Notes: generated by a model not told the origin, from the sequence alone. Positions 1 to 7,424 are shown, counted from the first letter of the stretch. The stretch: DNA of 55,138 nucleotides from Candidatus Omnitrophota bacterium (GCA_017992785.1 JAGONY010000005.1:1-55138); one strand, 5' to 3'. Numbers and translations are program-made.

Positions 1-113
1 TTGCTAAGGCAGAGCGTCATCGCCGCGGTCAAGGTCGTCTTGCCGTGGTCGACATGGCCTATCGTACCTACGTTAAGGTGAGGCTTTGAGCGTACAAATT
101 TTTCCTTTGCCAT
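1..113 (-). CDS. tuf: Elongation factor Tu, N-terminal fragment
   Basis: This is the 5' end of the gene for EF-Tu, the GTPase that delivers aminoacyl-tRNA to the ribosome; the rest lies beyond the window. The first 37 codons read [20 protein letters not shown] and continue into the P-loop GHVDHGKT, which is diagnostic of translational GTPases of the EF-Tu type. A strong AAAAGGAGG ribosome binding site precedes the ATG. tRNA-Thr(GGU) lies 43 bases upstream on the same strand, the arrangement known from thrT-tufB operons. The promoter at 389-416 probably serves both. Confidence 0.97.
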   Translation of the reverse strand, partial: MAKEKFVRSKPHLNVGTIGHVDHGKTTLTAAMTLCLS

Positions 114-156
114 GGGATATCCTCCTTTTAGGACTACTCCTGATCATCTTTTTCAC

Positions 157-232
157 TGGAGCTGCTGATCGGGTTTGAACCGATGACCCCGTCCTTACCA
201 AGGACGTGCTCTACCAACTGAGCTACAGCAGC
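157..232 (-). tRNA. tRNA-Thr (anticodon GGU)
   Basis: A full cloverleaf can be drawn: 7-bp acceptor stem GCTGCTG/CAGCAGC, D arm with AGTTGGTAGA, anticodon stem CGTCC/GGACG around loop TTGGTAA (anticodon GGT), and a T arm with TTCAAAC. The 3' CCA is encoded (complement of 157-159). It decodes ACC. It lies directly upstream of tuf, like thrT in the classic tRNA-tufB operon. Confidence 0.95.
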
Positions 233-301
233 GCGTGCGCCGTTAATCACTGATTTGTAAGGCGCTAGCGTTCATTTCAAAGGTAAAACGAAAAAATACA
301 A

Positions 302-353
302 AAAATCCACCCCCCGGTAATCTCCTGCTTTTACCGTAAAACATGTGGATTTT
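302..353 (-). promoter_or_regulatory. Terminator-like hairpin in the tRNA-Thr/tuf leader
   Basis: The nine bases AAAATCCAC at 302-310 are perfectly complementary to 345-353, and inside them CGGTAA at 315-320 pairs with TTACCG at 331-336. On the minus strand the outer stem is followed by two runs of T, one overlapping the stem base and one six bases long at 291-296. It lies between the promoter at 389-416 and the tRNA, so it could act as an attenuator or a processing signal. The structure is seen; the function is inferred. Confidence 0.45.
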
Positions 354-388
354 CTGTTGTACTATACGCTTTTAGACGTAGGAGTGAA

Positions 389-416
389 AGTATAGCAGAT
401 AATTTTATTTTGTCAA
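389..416 (-). promoter_or_regulatory. Sigma70-type promoter for tRNA-Thr(GGU)-tuf
   Basis: On the minus strand a perfect -35 TTGACA (411-416) is followed after 16 bases by TATACT (389-394). The predicted start is near 382, giving a leader of about 150 bases before the tRNA. This is one of the best promoter matches in the window and fits a highly expressed translation gene that has lost the upstream part of its operon. Confidence 0.75.
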
Positions 417-426
417 GAATTATTTT

Positions 427-462
427 AGGGACACCCTGCGGCTATAGGAGCAGGGTGTCCCT
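427..462 (-). terminator. Perfect 13-bp hairpin after the DUF4139 gene
   Basis: AGGGACACCCTGC at 427-439 is the exact reverse complement of 450-462, with a 10-base loop. It begins 8 bases after the stop codon of the DUF4139 gene and ends just before the -35 box of the tuf promoter, so it is well placed to stop readthrough. The following bases on the minus strand (AAAATAATTC) are AT-rich but are not a real U-run, so it may be a weak or Rho-assisted terminator. Confidence 0.55.
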
Positions 463-470
463 ATTGCATA

Positions 471-1868
471 TTACCACGTATATTTTACCGTATACGTTAT
501 CTTCGTCTCCCCATTCTTCGGCACCTTTGCCAGGTATTCCATCGTCGAGGCGTCCTTCTTCTCGAACCTGACCGATGACGAAGCTATATCCCAGTTCGTA
601 TACCTCCAGAGCTTCTCGACGACCTTGACATCGGCGTCCTGCTCCTTGTGGTTGCGCAGGACTATCTCGAACGTCTCGTATGCGGTATGGCGTCCTTCCG
701 TCCTGAAGTCCTTGCGGGTCCTTTCGCCGAGGACGTCGAACGCATCTCCTATATATAGGCGTATCTTCTCGTCCTTCGGGGTGTGCTCTATCGCGTCCTC
801 TCCGATGAACTGCAGAGAGCCGTCGGTGTCTTTCTTGTAGACCTTCACGTTGCCCTTGGGAAGCGGCATACCGAGCTTGTCGGCCTTGCTGTTCATGAAG
901 GTTATCTCTACCCTCGCCTTCTCCTTGAGCGTCTCGCTTTTATCGGAATAATACCACCAGTGGTTCTTGCCTTTCGACGGGTCGAAGATCAATTCCTTCT
1001 TTACCGGGACGCCGACGGAATTCAAAAGCGATATCTGCTTCGTCTGGTTGTTCTTTATAGTAGCAGTCCTGCCGAGCGTATACATATGGTATTCGAAGAA
1101 CGACTTCTCCTCGAACTCTGATTTTGATTTCTCTTCCCTCGCGTAATCGAGTTTCGCCACGCGGCCCAACGCATAGTTCGTGGCGCGCTTTACCTCGCCC
1201 GCGATAAGCTTTATCTTCGCGTCCTCGTACGTCGCGCCGCAATTATTCGTTATGCTGACCCATCCGTCGAGGTCGAGCGCCTTATCGTCCTTATCGAGGA
1301 CGGTGACATACTCGCAGTTCCAGTTCATCCCCTGCGTGAGGTACGAGACCTCGGTAAGGTGCCTCAGGCGCTTGTCGCTGTTGATGAGCCATACGAGCGT
1401 CGGCTTCGTGATAAGCCCTTCGGGCAGCTTCTCGAAGAGGATGTTATTGACGTTCATCGGCCGCGCGACCATCGCGATGCCGCTCGCGGTCTGTATGACG
1501 AGCTGGTTGTCATCATAGCTCATCAGCGTCCCCTCGTATACCTCGCCCTCTTTCGTGACGACCTTTATCTTCCTGTCTATATACTTCGAGAGCAGCTTGC
1601 TCGCGCTGACAAGGTCGTATTCGTAGTTCTGCTCAAGGATATACGCCGATGCCGGAGCGGAAAGCGACGTGAAATGCACGGAGGTCGGCTCTATGAGCGA
1701 CGCGACGTCCCTGAACTCGAGCTTGTTGACTCCCTTATCGAGTTCGAAATACCTCTGGTCTTTTATCAGGGCAAAATTCTGGTTGTAGACCGTCACCTCA
1801 ACCGACTCGCTCGCGAAGGCCGGGATGGCCAGCGCCAACGACAATACCGCCAATATAAGCTTCTTCAT
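471..1868 (-). CDS. Secreted DUF4139-domain protein
   Basis: The 465-residue product starts with a clean signal peptide (MKKLILAVLSLALAIPAFA, cleavage after about residue 19). The mature part opens with VEVTVYNQNFALIKDQR, a segment typical of the DUF4139 family of secreted beta-rich proteins, whose biochemical role is not settled. The region around residues 145-465 has the repeated beta-strand pattern of that domain and ends in a conserved-looking TYTVKY tail. A good ribosome binding site (AAAAGGAGG) precedes the ATG. It is the last gene of the block that separates tRNA-Gly from tRNA-Thr(GGU), and a strong hairpin follows it. The family assignment is by recognition only. Confidence 0.75.
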   Translation of the reverse strand: MKKLILAVLSLALAIPAFASESVEVTVYNQNFALIKDQRYFELDKGVNKLEFRDVASLIEPTSVHFTSLSAPASAYILEQNYEYDLVSASKLLSKYIDRKIKVVTKEGEVYEGTLMSYDDNQLVIQTASGIAMVARPMNVNNILFEKLPEGLITKPTLVWLINSDKRLRHLTEVSYLTQGMNWNCEYVTVLDKDDKALDLDGWVSITNNCGATYEDAKIKLIAGEVKRATNYALGRVAKLDYAREEKSKSEFEEKSFFEYHMYTLGRTATIKNNQTKQISLLNSVGVPVKKELIFDPSKGKNHWWYYSDKSETLKEKARVEITFMNSKADKLGMPLPKGNVKVYKKDTDGSLQFIGEDAIEHTPKDEKIRLYIGDAFDVLGERTRKDFRTEGRHTAYETFEIVLRNHKEQDADVKVVEKLWRYTNWDIASSSVRFEKKDASTMEYLAKVPKNGETKITYTVKYTW

Positions 1869-1934
1869 CTGGAACCTCCTTTTACCCTATTAGACAAGGA
1901 AGGCGGGAAAAAGTTCCCGGGAATCTTCGGATGC

Positions 1935-2336
1935 CTATTTGGCCCCCTTGATCATCCTGTTGTATTCTGCCGCTTCGCCGTAGCCCGTCCGCGAGGTTAT
2001 CATCGTGCCGTCCGGCTTGGCTATGACCACAAAAGGCAGCATGTCCCCGCTTACCGAAAAACGCTTGTAGAACGCCGCACTCTGCTTCTTGTTGTCGCAG
2101 TTTATGTCGGCGATCACGTACTTGTTGACCTTCAAATCCACGGCGCCGCTCCTTATCATCTTCTTTAGATGCTGGCAGTTGCCGCAGGCCTCGCGGCCGA
2201 ACATCACGAAGAGCATCTTGCCGTTCGCTTTCGCCTTGGATATGGCAGTGTCGAGGTCGTTCTCATAGGCGAAGGCGGCTGAGACGGCCAGGGACATTAC
2301 GAAACCCAGTAATACGGCTTTTATAAGGTGCTTCAT
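1935..2336 (-). CDS. Periplasmic thioredoxin-fold protein (CGNC)
   Basis: This 133-residue protein has a signal peptide (residues 1-23) and a small thioredoxin-like domain. The redox motif is CGNC at residues 51-54, preceded by MLFVMFGREA, and a cis-proline loop (MLPFVVI) follows. The short domain resembles the thioredoxin_7/DsbE-like group that reduces or oxidises exported proteins. The central pair GN differs from the GP of cytosolic thioredoxin, so its redox potential is hard to guess. The ATG overlaps the stop of the glucoamylase-like gene by 4 bases, so both are probably translated together; both products are exported. Confidence 0.8.
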   Translation of the reverse strand: MKHLIKAVLLGFVMSLAVSAAFAYENDLDTAISKAKANGKMLFVMFGREACGNCQHLKKMIRSGAVDLKVNKYVIADINCDNKKQSAAFYKRFSVSGDMLPFVVIAKPDGTMITSRTGYGEAAEYNRMIKGAK

Positions 2337-4372
2337 CTCGACTCTCCTATCAGTTCCTTTACCTCGGTTACCGGCCCAACCAGGACCGGGCCCCTCCAGA
2401 TGCCGCCGTTTCCGCCCCAGTCGCTGACGCGGACGGCTATGACATTATGCTCTTTCAGCAGGCCCTTGTCAAACGCGTAAACTCTAGGCGCGTCGTAGGC
2501 GGTCTGCTTGACGGGCGGGAACTCTCCGCTCTTGCCTATCATCTGCCCGTTCAAATATGTCTCGTCGGCGTCGTCAACAGCGCCCATGCCGACCGCAAGC
2601 GGCGCATCACCCCAGCGCTTCAGCGTATCCGCCGGTATATCGAAACGCAGGCGGTACCACGCGACGCCGTCGTAATCCGGCAGGACCGCGTCTTCCCAGC
2701 GCATCGGCACGTAGGCCTCTTTCCACGCCGTATCATCGAACTCCGAAGACGCCCATTCGGGCTTATTTCCTTCGGCTATCTTCCACTTGCCCTCGAGCAT
2801 CATGCTCACGGGGGTGTATATCTTTTTCGTCCGCGTCACGGTCGCCGCGCCCGGCCTTTCCAGCGACGCTTCAAATACCCGCGTAGTGCCGTATCCTTCT
2901 TCGCCGGAGGGCACCTCTATCTTTCTTACCATTTTTGTCTCGTGCGCCGCGAGGCCTATGCTTTCGTCGCCTTGCGTGATCACCTTCCCGGAGCTGTCCG
3001 AGACCTTCCATCTTTCTTTAACAGCCGCCGCCTTGGATGAGAGCGATCGCGCCCATATCCGGTCGCCTATCCAGAAGGTATCTATATCGTCCGCCGATAA
3101 GCTTCCTATATATGCCCTCTGCGCCGCGCGCTGTTTTGGCGCCTTCTTGTAGTCGCTTATGACGCTCTTGCCGTATTTGACCATCTTGTCACTGCCGAAT
3201 GTCTTCCAGAGCAGGCCGTCCTCGCAATAGTTGACGAGCGACAGGAATAGCATCGCCTGGTCGAGCACGAGGTATTTGTCGCAGGTCCGGCCGTTCTTCC
3301 AGTTAACGCTGTCGCGGAATCCGAACTTTTCGGGCTTGCCCTCCACCATGAACGGCGTCCTCAATCCGTATTCCTCGAGCCGCTTCAGGTTGCTCACAAC
3401 TTCGCTCGGGAACAGGCTGACCGCCAGCACGGACGCGTGGGGTGTTACCACCTCGTCCACCAATCCGCCCATGCCAAGATACGGCCCGTTCGGAGAGACG
3501 CAGGCAGACCATCCCCATACGGGCGCGCCTACCTTCGATGCGTGGAGTATCTGCGCCCACGTGAAGTTCACCGACGACTTGCCGAGGAGCGTGCCCTCGT
3601 TGTCCAGATACATGTCGCAGATGAACTGCATGAAGAGCCCGCCGCCCTGCCAGCCGTGCTTGTAATACTGGTAGCCGTAGCGGGCCTCGTCCGAGAGGTC
3701 GTGCTTGTCCCATGTTGACGCGGGCACCTTGCCCGAGGCGATCATCAGAAAATGGCCTAGTATCTTGTCCTCGCCGCGGTAGAAATAGACGGGGTTGCGC
3801 ATCTGCTTCGCGGCGACGTCGAATTCATAGCATATCCTGCCTGTTGAGGCCTCGTGGAACTTCTCCCACGGTATCTCATCAAGGAAGGCCGTACAGCGCT
3901 TCGCGAGCTGCGGGAACGTCCGGCGCACGACTATCAGGCCCGCGGGGAGCTTGTTGTAGTCGGAGATGTTGTTCGGTCCGGGCTTCGCCTGCCTGCTCCT
4001 TCCTTCCGGGTCGAGCCAGTTATTATAGAGGCGGCTCCAGTTGCCGTAGGTGTCCAGGCTATCGAGGATCTTCGTGATGCGGCCGACCGCATGTTCCTCC
4101 TCTATATAGCCGAGCTTGTAGGCCATGCAGACGGAGGTCAGGTAGAGGCCGACGTTCGTGGTGTTCGTGATGTCCTTCGCCTGGTTGGAGTCATACGGGA
4201 AGCCCGTATCGGGCGAAATGTAGAAATCTATGTAGTGCCAGGTGTCTTTCATCAGCTCTTTGAGGTAGGCGCGGTCGGAGGAGGAGATATTATTGGGCCA
4301 GGGGGCGGCGAAAATGCCTGATGAGCAGCACAAGGTAAATACCAACGACATGAGAATGAATTTATTTTTCAA
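2333..4372 (-). CDS. Secreted glucoamylase-like protein with C-terminal jelly-roll domain
   Basis: The 679-residue product has a signal peptide (about residues 1-22, ending IFA). Residues about 30-430 match the glycoamylase-like (alpha/alpha barrel, PF10091-type) family; recognisable stretches are DTGFPYDS, YNNWLDP, GWSACVSPNGPYLGMGG and VVTPHASVLA. Residues about 530-679 look like a galactose-binding/GH2-type sandwich (SSEFDDTAWKEAYVP, VAWYRLRFDIP, ETYLNGQMIG). A role in processing beta-glucan or similar extracellular glucan is likely from the family, but the substrate is not visible. The start is TTG at 4370-4372 with AAGGA upstream, and it overlaps the stop of the Mrr-like gene as TTGA. 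An ATG seven codons later would cut into the signal peptide. Confidence 0.8.
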   Translation of the reverse strand: MKNKFILMSLVFTLCCSSGIFAAPWPNNISSSDRAYLKELMKDTWHYIDFYISPDTGFPYDSNQAKDITNTTNVGLYLTSVCMAYKLGYIEEEHAVGRITKILDSLDTYGNWSRLYNNWLDPEGRSRQAKPGPNNISDYNKLPAGLIVVRRTFPQLAKRCTAFLDEIPWEKFHEASTGRICYEFDVAAKQMRNPVYFYRGEDKILGHFLMIASGKVPASTWDKHDLSDEARYGYQYYKHGWQGGGLFMQFICDMYLDNEGTLLGKSSVNFTWAQILHASKVGAPVWGWSACVSPNGPYLGMGGLVDEVVTPHASVLAVSLFPSEVVSNLKRLEEYGLRTPFMVEGKPEKFGFRDSVNWKNGRTCDKYLVLDQAMLFLSLVNYCEDGLLWKTFGSDKMVKYGKSVISDYKKAPKQRAAQRAYIGSLSADDIDTFWIGDRIWARSLSSKAAAVKERWKVSDSSGKVITQGDESIGLAAHETKMVRKIEVPSGEEGYGTTRVFEASLERPGAATVTRTKKIYTPVSMMLEGKWKIAEGNKPEWASSEFDDTAWKEAYVPMRWEDAVLPDYDGVAWYRLRFDIPADTLKRWGDAPLAVGMGAVDDADETYLNGQMIGKSGEFPPVKQTAYDAPRVYAFDKGLLKEHNVIAVRVSDWGGNGGIWRGPVLVGPVTEVKELIGESR

Positions 4373-6114
4373 GTAATATCCTTTTCTTTTTCTGATAATA
4401 TTATCTTTGCTTCCCTTAGATCTATCTTTGCATGATGGCCATGTTTCTCGAGCAAATGCAATAAATTAGAGCCATTCAAAAGGGCTAACGGTTTGCCTTT
4501 TGCGAACGCGTATGCGTCAGGTCCGTAATCTGCCGTGGAAACAAGAATACCCTTTGTAGCTCCTTCATTTACTACGGTACCATACAAATCTCGAACAGCA
4601 GAAACACCCACCGTGTTAGTATATCGCTTTGCTTGAATAACTATCTTTCCGCCGCGAATGGGGTCTGGGTCAAAAGCTATGGCATCGACTCCACCATCTC
4701 TGCTTGCCTGGGTTACTTTAACCTCGCCTCCATTATTCTTAAATTCTTTCTCAAATAACTCTCTTATTAGATGCTCAAAATCCTCCCAATCCATTGCTGC
4801 TATATTAGTTGAGTTATCAACATTATTTGCGACAGCATAGCTTTCAACAAAACGCTTATCGGTTCTGCTCATTTCCATAATGGGCTGCACAGGTGTTAGG
4901 CTGCTTAGTTTACTGCTTGCTACTCCTTTTAAATTTCTAAAACACATCTTTGGATCAACATTTGCGAGATCAATCCCCATAAATTCGCTTTTTTTAACTT
5001 GTATACTGAGAATACAATTATTTTCTTCTTTACCAGTAGCTTTGTTAGTTGCTTTAACCCAACCATTAAAAGAAATGGCTTCAATAGCACCAACAACATC
5101 TGCTTCGAATAACTCATGAATAGATCTGAGTGTGATTTTATATATAGCTTCATCATATATTTTGTTCAACTGGGCTTCCGAAATATAGTACTCCTTTAAA
5201 ACACGTCGAGCGGCGATATATTTTACTTCTTTTATTTTGGGGATACACTCTATTGCCGGATACTCATATTCCACAATTAATATCTTATTATCAGGACAAT
5301 ATTCTAGTTCGTAGTTTTTTGGAAATGAATCTGGATATTCTGAATTATCCAATACGATGCCACAATATTCTACAATAGCATCAATATTTTTCTCTAGGTA
5401 CGCTTTTTCCATTTGATCTATTTTTGCATTATAATCAGATTGTTTTTTAAGATAGGTATTCTTTTTTTTCTCCCATTCAGCAACATCTCTCTCCCACTTC
5501 TTAACTTCATTCTCATAATCTACGTCCAGTTGTTTATTAAATTCGTCAACCGAGGATTTTTGTTTTGCCCATTCCGAAAGAGCCATAGTGTACTTGTTTT
5601 CGTATTCCTTAATTTTTTTCTCTTTTTTCGACCTAATCAGCATTTCTAGAAAAGAAAATGTGGGAGTAAACTTGTCCGATGCTTTTCTAGGCATTGGCGG
5701 ATATTTCTTACTGTCTGCTTTAATGGGCTTATCTGGTGATTTTCTAGGATATCCATTATTTTTCTTTAGGCATCCCCAATCAACTTTATCATCAATAGAT
5801 AACGTATGAATAAGAAGATCGTCTATTTGCCTTAAGGATTTGGCTGCATCCTCTGTTCTGGAATCCGCCTCTTCTCGGTTTATTACCTTGTTTGCATTAA
5901 CTTTGCGCTTTGATTCGATTATTTTCCATTTGTCTGCCCATTTACGGGATTGCATATTAACTTTGTTTTCTGCCATATCCATTTCTGGAGCAGAAATCAA
6001 TTTGTGCTCATTCAACCCTTCGTGATACATCTCCACTGTGTATCTCATAATGCGTGTCCGAGCAACATTCCAATAAGCTTGCGGTTTACCAATTCGAATC
6101 AAATCCTTACTCAT
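4369..6114 (-). CDS. Mrr-type restriction endonuclease-like protein with coiled coil
   Basis: This 581-residue protein ends in an Mrr-type PD-(D/E)XK nuclease domain (about residues 441-560): MDWEDFEHLIRELF, then DGGVDA with the likely metal ligand D477, then QAKRY with the Q-x-K pair at 494-496. Mrr relatives cut foreign or modified DNA. Residues about 140-240 form a highly charged coiled coil rich in Lys/Glu, which suggests assembly or target sensing. The gene is clearly richer in A+T than its neighbours. It starts 25 bases after an attC-like site, so it looks like the third cassette of an array, but no attC follows it. Its TGA stop is embedded in the TTG start of the glucoamylase-like gene. 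Confidence 0.85.
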   Translation of the reverse strand: MSKDLIRIGKPQAYWNVARTRIMRYTVEMYHEGLNEHKLISAPEMDMAENKVNMQSRKWADKWKIIESKRKVNANKVINREEADSRTEDAAKSLRQIDDLLIHTLSIDDKVDWGCLKKNNGYPRKSPDKPIKADSKKYPPMPRKASDKFTPTFSFLEMLIRSKKEKKIKEYENKYTMALSEWAKQKSSVDEFNKQLDVDYENEVKKWERDVAEWEKKKNTYLKKQSDYNAKIDQMEKAYLEKNIDAIVEYCGIVLDNSEYPDSFPKNYELEYCPDNKILIVEYEYPAIECIPKIKEVKYIAARRVLKEYYISEAQLNKIYDEAIYKITLRSIHELFEADVVGAIEAISFNGWVKATNKATGKEENNCILSIQVKKSEFMGIDLANVDPKMCFRNLKGVASSKLSSLTPVQPIMEMSRTDKRFVESYAVANNVDNSTNIAAMDWEDFEHLIRELFEKEFKNNGGEVKVTQASRDGGVDAIAFDPDPIRGGKIVIQAKRYTNTVGVSAVRDLYGTVVNEGATKGILVSTADYGPDAYAFAKGKPLALLNGSNLLHLLEKHGHHAKIDLREAKIILSEKEKDIT

Positions 6115-6138
6115 ATTATCAGCCTCTCATATTCATAA

Positions 6139-6213
6139 GTTTGACATTTGAACTCAACGGCTAGCCCTTTAATCCTGGAAGCCAGGATAGTCCGCTGGAG
6201 TGAATTGCTATAG
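6139..6213 (-). repeat. attC-like recombination site 2
   Basis: On the minus strand this 75-base site has an R''-like box CTATAGC (6207-6213), an R'-like box GTCAAAC (6139-6145), and arms CAATTCACTCCAGCGGA and CCGTTGAGTTCAAATG that pair imperfectly with an unpaired base, as integron attC sites do. The centre has its own hairpin (TCCTGG 6173-6178 with CCAGGA 6182-6187). The core boxes are degenerate compared with RYYYAAC/GTTRRRY. Both arms are nearly identical to attC-like site 1: the 17 bases at the R'' side are the same. Confidence 0.7.
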
Positions 6214-6217
6214 GCCC

Positions 6218-6568
6218 TTATCTTCCTTCATTTTCTCCCTTTTGCAAATTAATGAGGAAAATTCTAGCATTTTTATGCGTTATTTGAGGATAAGTCATAA
6301 ATGGAGATTTTGCATGTCTTTTATCTATGGTTTTTAACACTTTCACTATATCCGACTCCTTTTCTAGAGATAAAATACCTGCATTTAATAGTAATTTTGG
6401 ATACCTAGATTCTGCTAAATGGGAATTTATTAATAATTCATTTTGATATCTATCTGCTATGGCGCGAATTCTGTCTTGTTTTGCAGTATAAGATCCTCTG
6501 GACACTCTTGCAAAATAAATCAATACTGCCAGCGCTAATCCAGCAATACCTATTACGATTTCCATCAT
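6218..6568 (-). CDS. Small membrane-anchored hypothetical protein (cassette gene)
   Basis: The 116-residue product is of no recognised family. Residues 3-19 form one hydrophobic segment (EIVIGIAGLALAVLIYFA), followed by a basic, soluble C-terminal part with alternating Lys/Asp, so it is probably a single-pass membrane protein with a cytoplasmic tail. The gene is AT-rich. It lies exactly between the two attC-like sites, starting 10 bases after the R' box of one and ending 5 bases before the R'' box of the other, as expected of a promoterless integron cassette. Two ATG codons are adjacent at the start; the first follows AGGAAGATGAA. Confidence 0.7.
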   Translation of the reverse strand: MMEIVIGIAGLALAVLIYFARVSRGSYTAKQDRIRAIADRYQNELLINSHLAESRYPKLLLNAGILSLEKESDIVKVLKTIDKRHAKSPFMTYPQITHKNARIFLINLQKGENEGR

Positions 6569-6577
6569 TTCATCTTC

Positions 6578-6651
6578 CTATAACGTTTGAACTCAGCGGC
6601 GGCGACCCCTACTAACACCCTGGCGCTATCCGCTGGAGTGAATTGTTAGAT
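6578..6651 (-). repeat. attC-like recombination site 1
   Basis: On the minus strand this 74-base site opens with ATCTAAC (6645-6651), a perfect RYYYAAC box, and closes with GTTATAG (6578-6584), close to GTTRRRY. Between them AATTCACTCCAGCGG and CCGCTGAGTTCAAAC form an imperfect stem with a CAGCGG/CCGCTG core. This order of boxes and the asymmetric stem are the hallmarks of integron attC sites. It lies between two co-directional cassette-like genes and shares its arms with attC-like site 2. Confidence 0.8.
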
Positions 6652-6661
6652 GATTAATTTG

Positions 6662-7183
6662 TTAATTATTTTTCTCAGTAGCCTTCTCTTTAAATGGCAA
6701 TAATCTTTTTATATCCGTTAAAGTAGAAAGAATCATATTTGCCCTAACTTCCCAGTCGTTAAATTCATTATCAGTAATAGGATTTCCTTGGTTCCATTGA
6801 ATAAATCCAATTCCATTCTCTAAAGGTCTTTTTAAAGCCTCATCTGATACGTCAACAACAGAATGAGCCAACTTATTTCGAAATTCTTGAATTTCCTCTA
6901 AATCTTTCAGAAACTTACTATTCTTTTCCCAATAATTAGGATAATCTTTTTTAACGATTTCTATTAATATATTTCTCTTTTTATTTAAGGATACTGCCTC
7001 TGCTATCTTATAGATAAATATTTCTCTTTTACTTTCATCTTCTGTGCAAAAATATTCAGTCATGATCAATGCAATGTTTCTTTCGATTACTGCTACAAAA
7101 TTTAAAAATCTTCCCCGAAAGAACCTAGCTTTTTCATGTATTTTTTGTGCTTTAATATATTTTTCATCTTGTTCATTTTTCAT
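6662..7183 (-). CDS. HEPN-like hypothetical protein (first cassette gene)
   Basis: The 173-residue, mostly helical product carries FRNKLAH at residues 101-107, an R-x4-H motif (R102, H107) like the one found in HEPN-domain ribonucleases and their relatives. No other domain is recognised. HEPN proteins often serve in toxin-antitoxin or antiphage systems, but here that is inference from one motif and from the cassette context. The gene is AT-rich. It starts about 17 bases after a GTTAGAT core site (7195-7201) and its stop lies about 10 bases before attC-like site 1, so it fits a 617-base cassette running from 7200 to 6584. Confidence 0.65.
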   Translation of the reverse strand: MKNEQDEKYIKAQKIHEKARFFRGRFLNFVAVIERNIALIMTEYFCTEDESKREIFIYKIAEAVSLNKKRNILIEIVKKDYPNYWEKNSKFLKDLEEIQEFRNKLAHSVVDVSDEALKRPLENGIGFIQWNQGNPITDNEFNDWEVRANMILSTLTDIKRLLPFKEKATEKNN

Positions 7184-7194
7184 TATAATTTCTC

Positions 7195-7201
7195 ATCTAA
7201 C
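7195..7201 (-). other. GTTAGAT core site upstream of the first cassette gene
   Basis: On the minus strand GTTAGAT (7201 to 7195) matches the GTTRRRY crossover box of integron att sites exactly and stands just before the first cassette-like gene. In an integron, insertion happens between the G and the first T. It could be the surviving half of an attI or of a secondary insertion site. The match is only seven bases; its position is what makes it persuasive. Confidence 0.5.
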
Positions 7202-7253
7202 ATATATTATACGAACTTCACTTTTTGTGGGTTCTTGTGCTTCCCTGTAAAAC

Positions 7254-7281
7254 ATTATAGGACATAAAAAGGGCAAATCAA
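7254..7281 (-). promoter_or_regulatory. Promoter upstream of the cassette-like genes
   Basis: TTGATT (7276-7281) and a perfect TATAAT (7254-7259) are separated by 16 bases on the minus strand. Transcription would start near 7247 and run through the core site into the three cassette-like genes, the role played by Pc in integrons. It lies just after the terminator of the tRNA cluster. Confidence 0.65.
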
Positions 7282-7324
7282 GCACAATTTAGTCCTGGAA
7301 ATACCCCCCTTGCCTTCTATAAAC

Positions 7325-7387
7325 AAAAAATCTGCGTTCAAAACATCGGCTCAATTTCAGCGGAAATTGAGCTCGATTGAACGCAGA
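7325..7387 (-). terminator. Intrinsic terminator of the tRNA-Thr/Tyr/Gly cluster
   Basis: On the minus strand a long hairpin pairs TCTGCGTTCAA (complement of 7377-7387) with its complement at 7331-7341, and inside it GAGCTCAATTT-type bases at 7364-7372 pair with 7349-7357. The stem is followed by six T residues (complement of 7325-7330). This is a textbook Rho-independent terminator. It begins about 30 bases after the 3' end of tRNA-Gly. A diverged copy of the same hairpin without the T-run lies between tRNA-Thr and tRNA-Tyr. Confidence 0.85.
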
Positions 7388-7401
7388 GTACATCACAAAT
7401 A

Positions 7402-7424
7402 CTTATAGCGGGATGTTATGGAGC
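7402..7424 (-). repeat. Duplicated tRNA 3' flank, copy A (after tRNA-Gly)
   Basis: This 23-base stretch covers the last bases of tRNA-Gly and its downstream flank. It matches 7691-7713, the equivalent flank of tRNA-Thr(UGU), at 22 of 23 positions. Both copies are followed at a similar distance by the related hairpins at 7331-7387 and about 7626-7671, so a module of roughly 95 bases has been duplicated. Confidence 0.75.

Noticed and set aside
243-344. A 33-codon open frame (MFYGKSRRLPG...) in the tuf leader, possibly a leader peptide
   Set aside because: It has no ribosome binding site and no run of Thr codons; its frame is explained by T-rich hairpin sequence.
1912-1921. Palindrome TTCCCGGGAA before the DUF4139 gene
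   Set aside because: It is short, has no T-run and no clear promoter near it; it could be chance.
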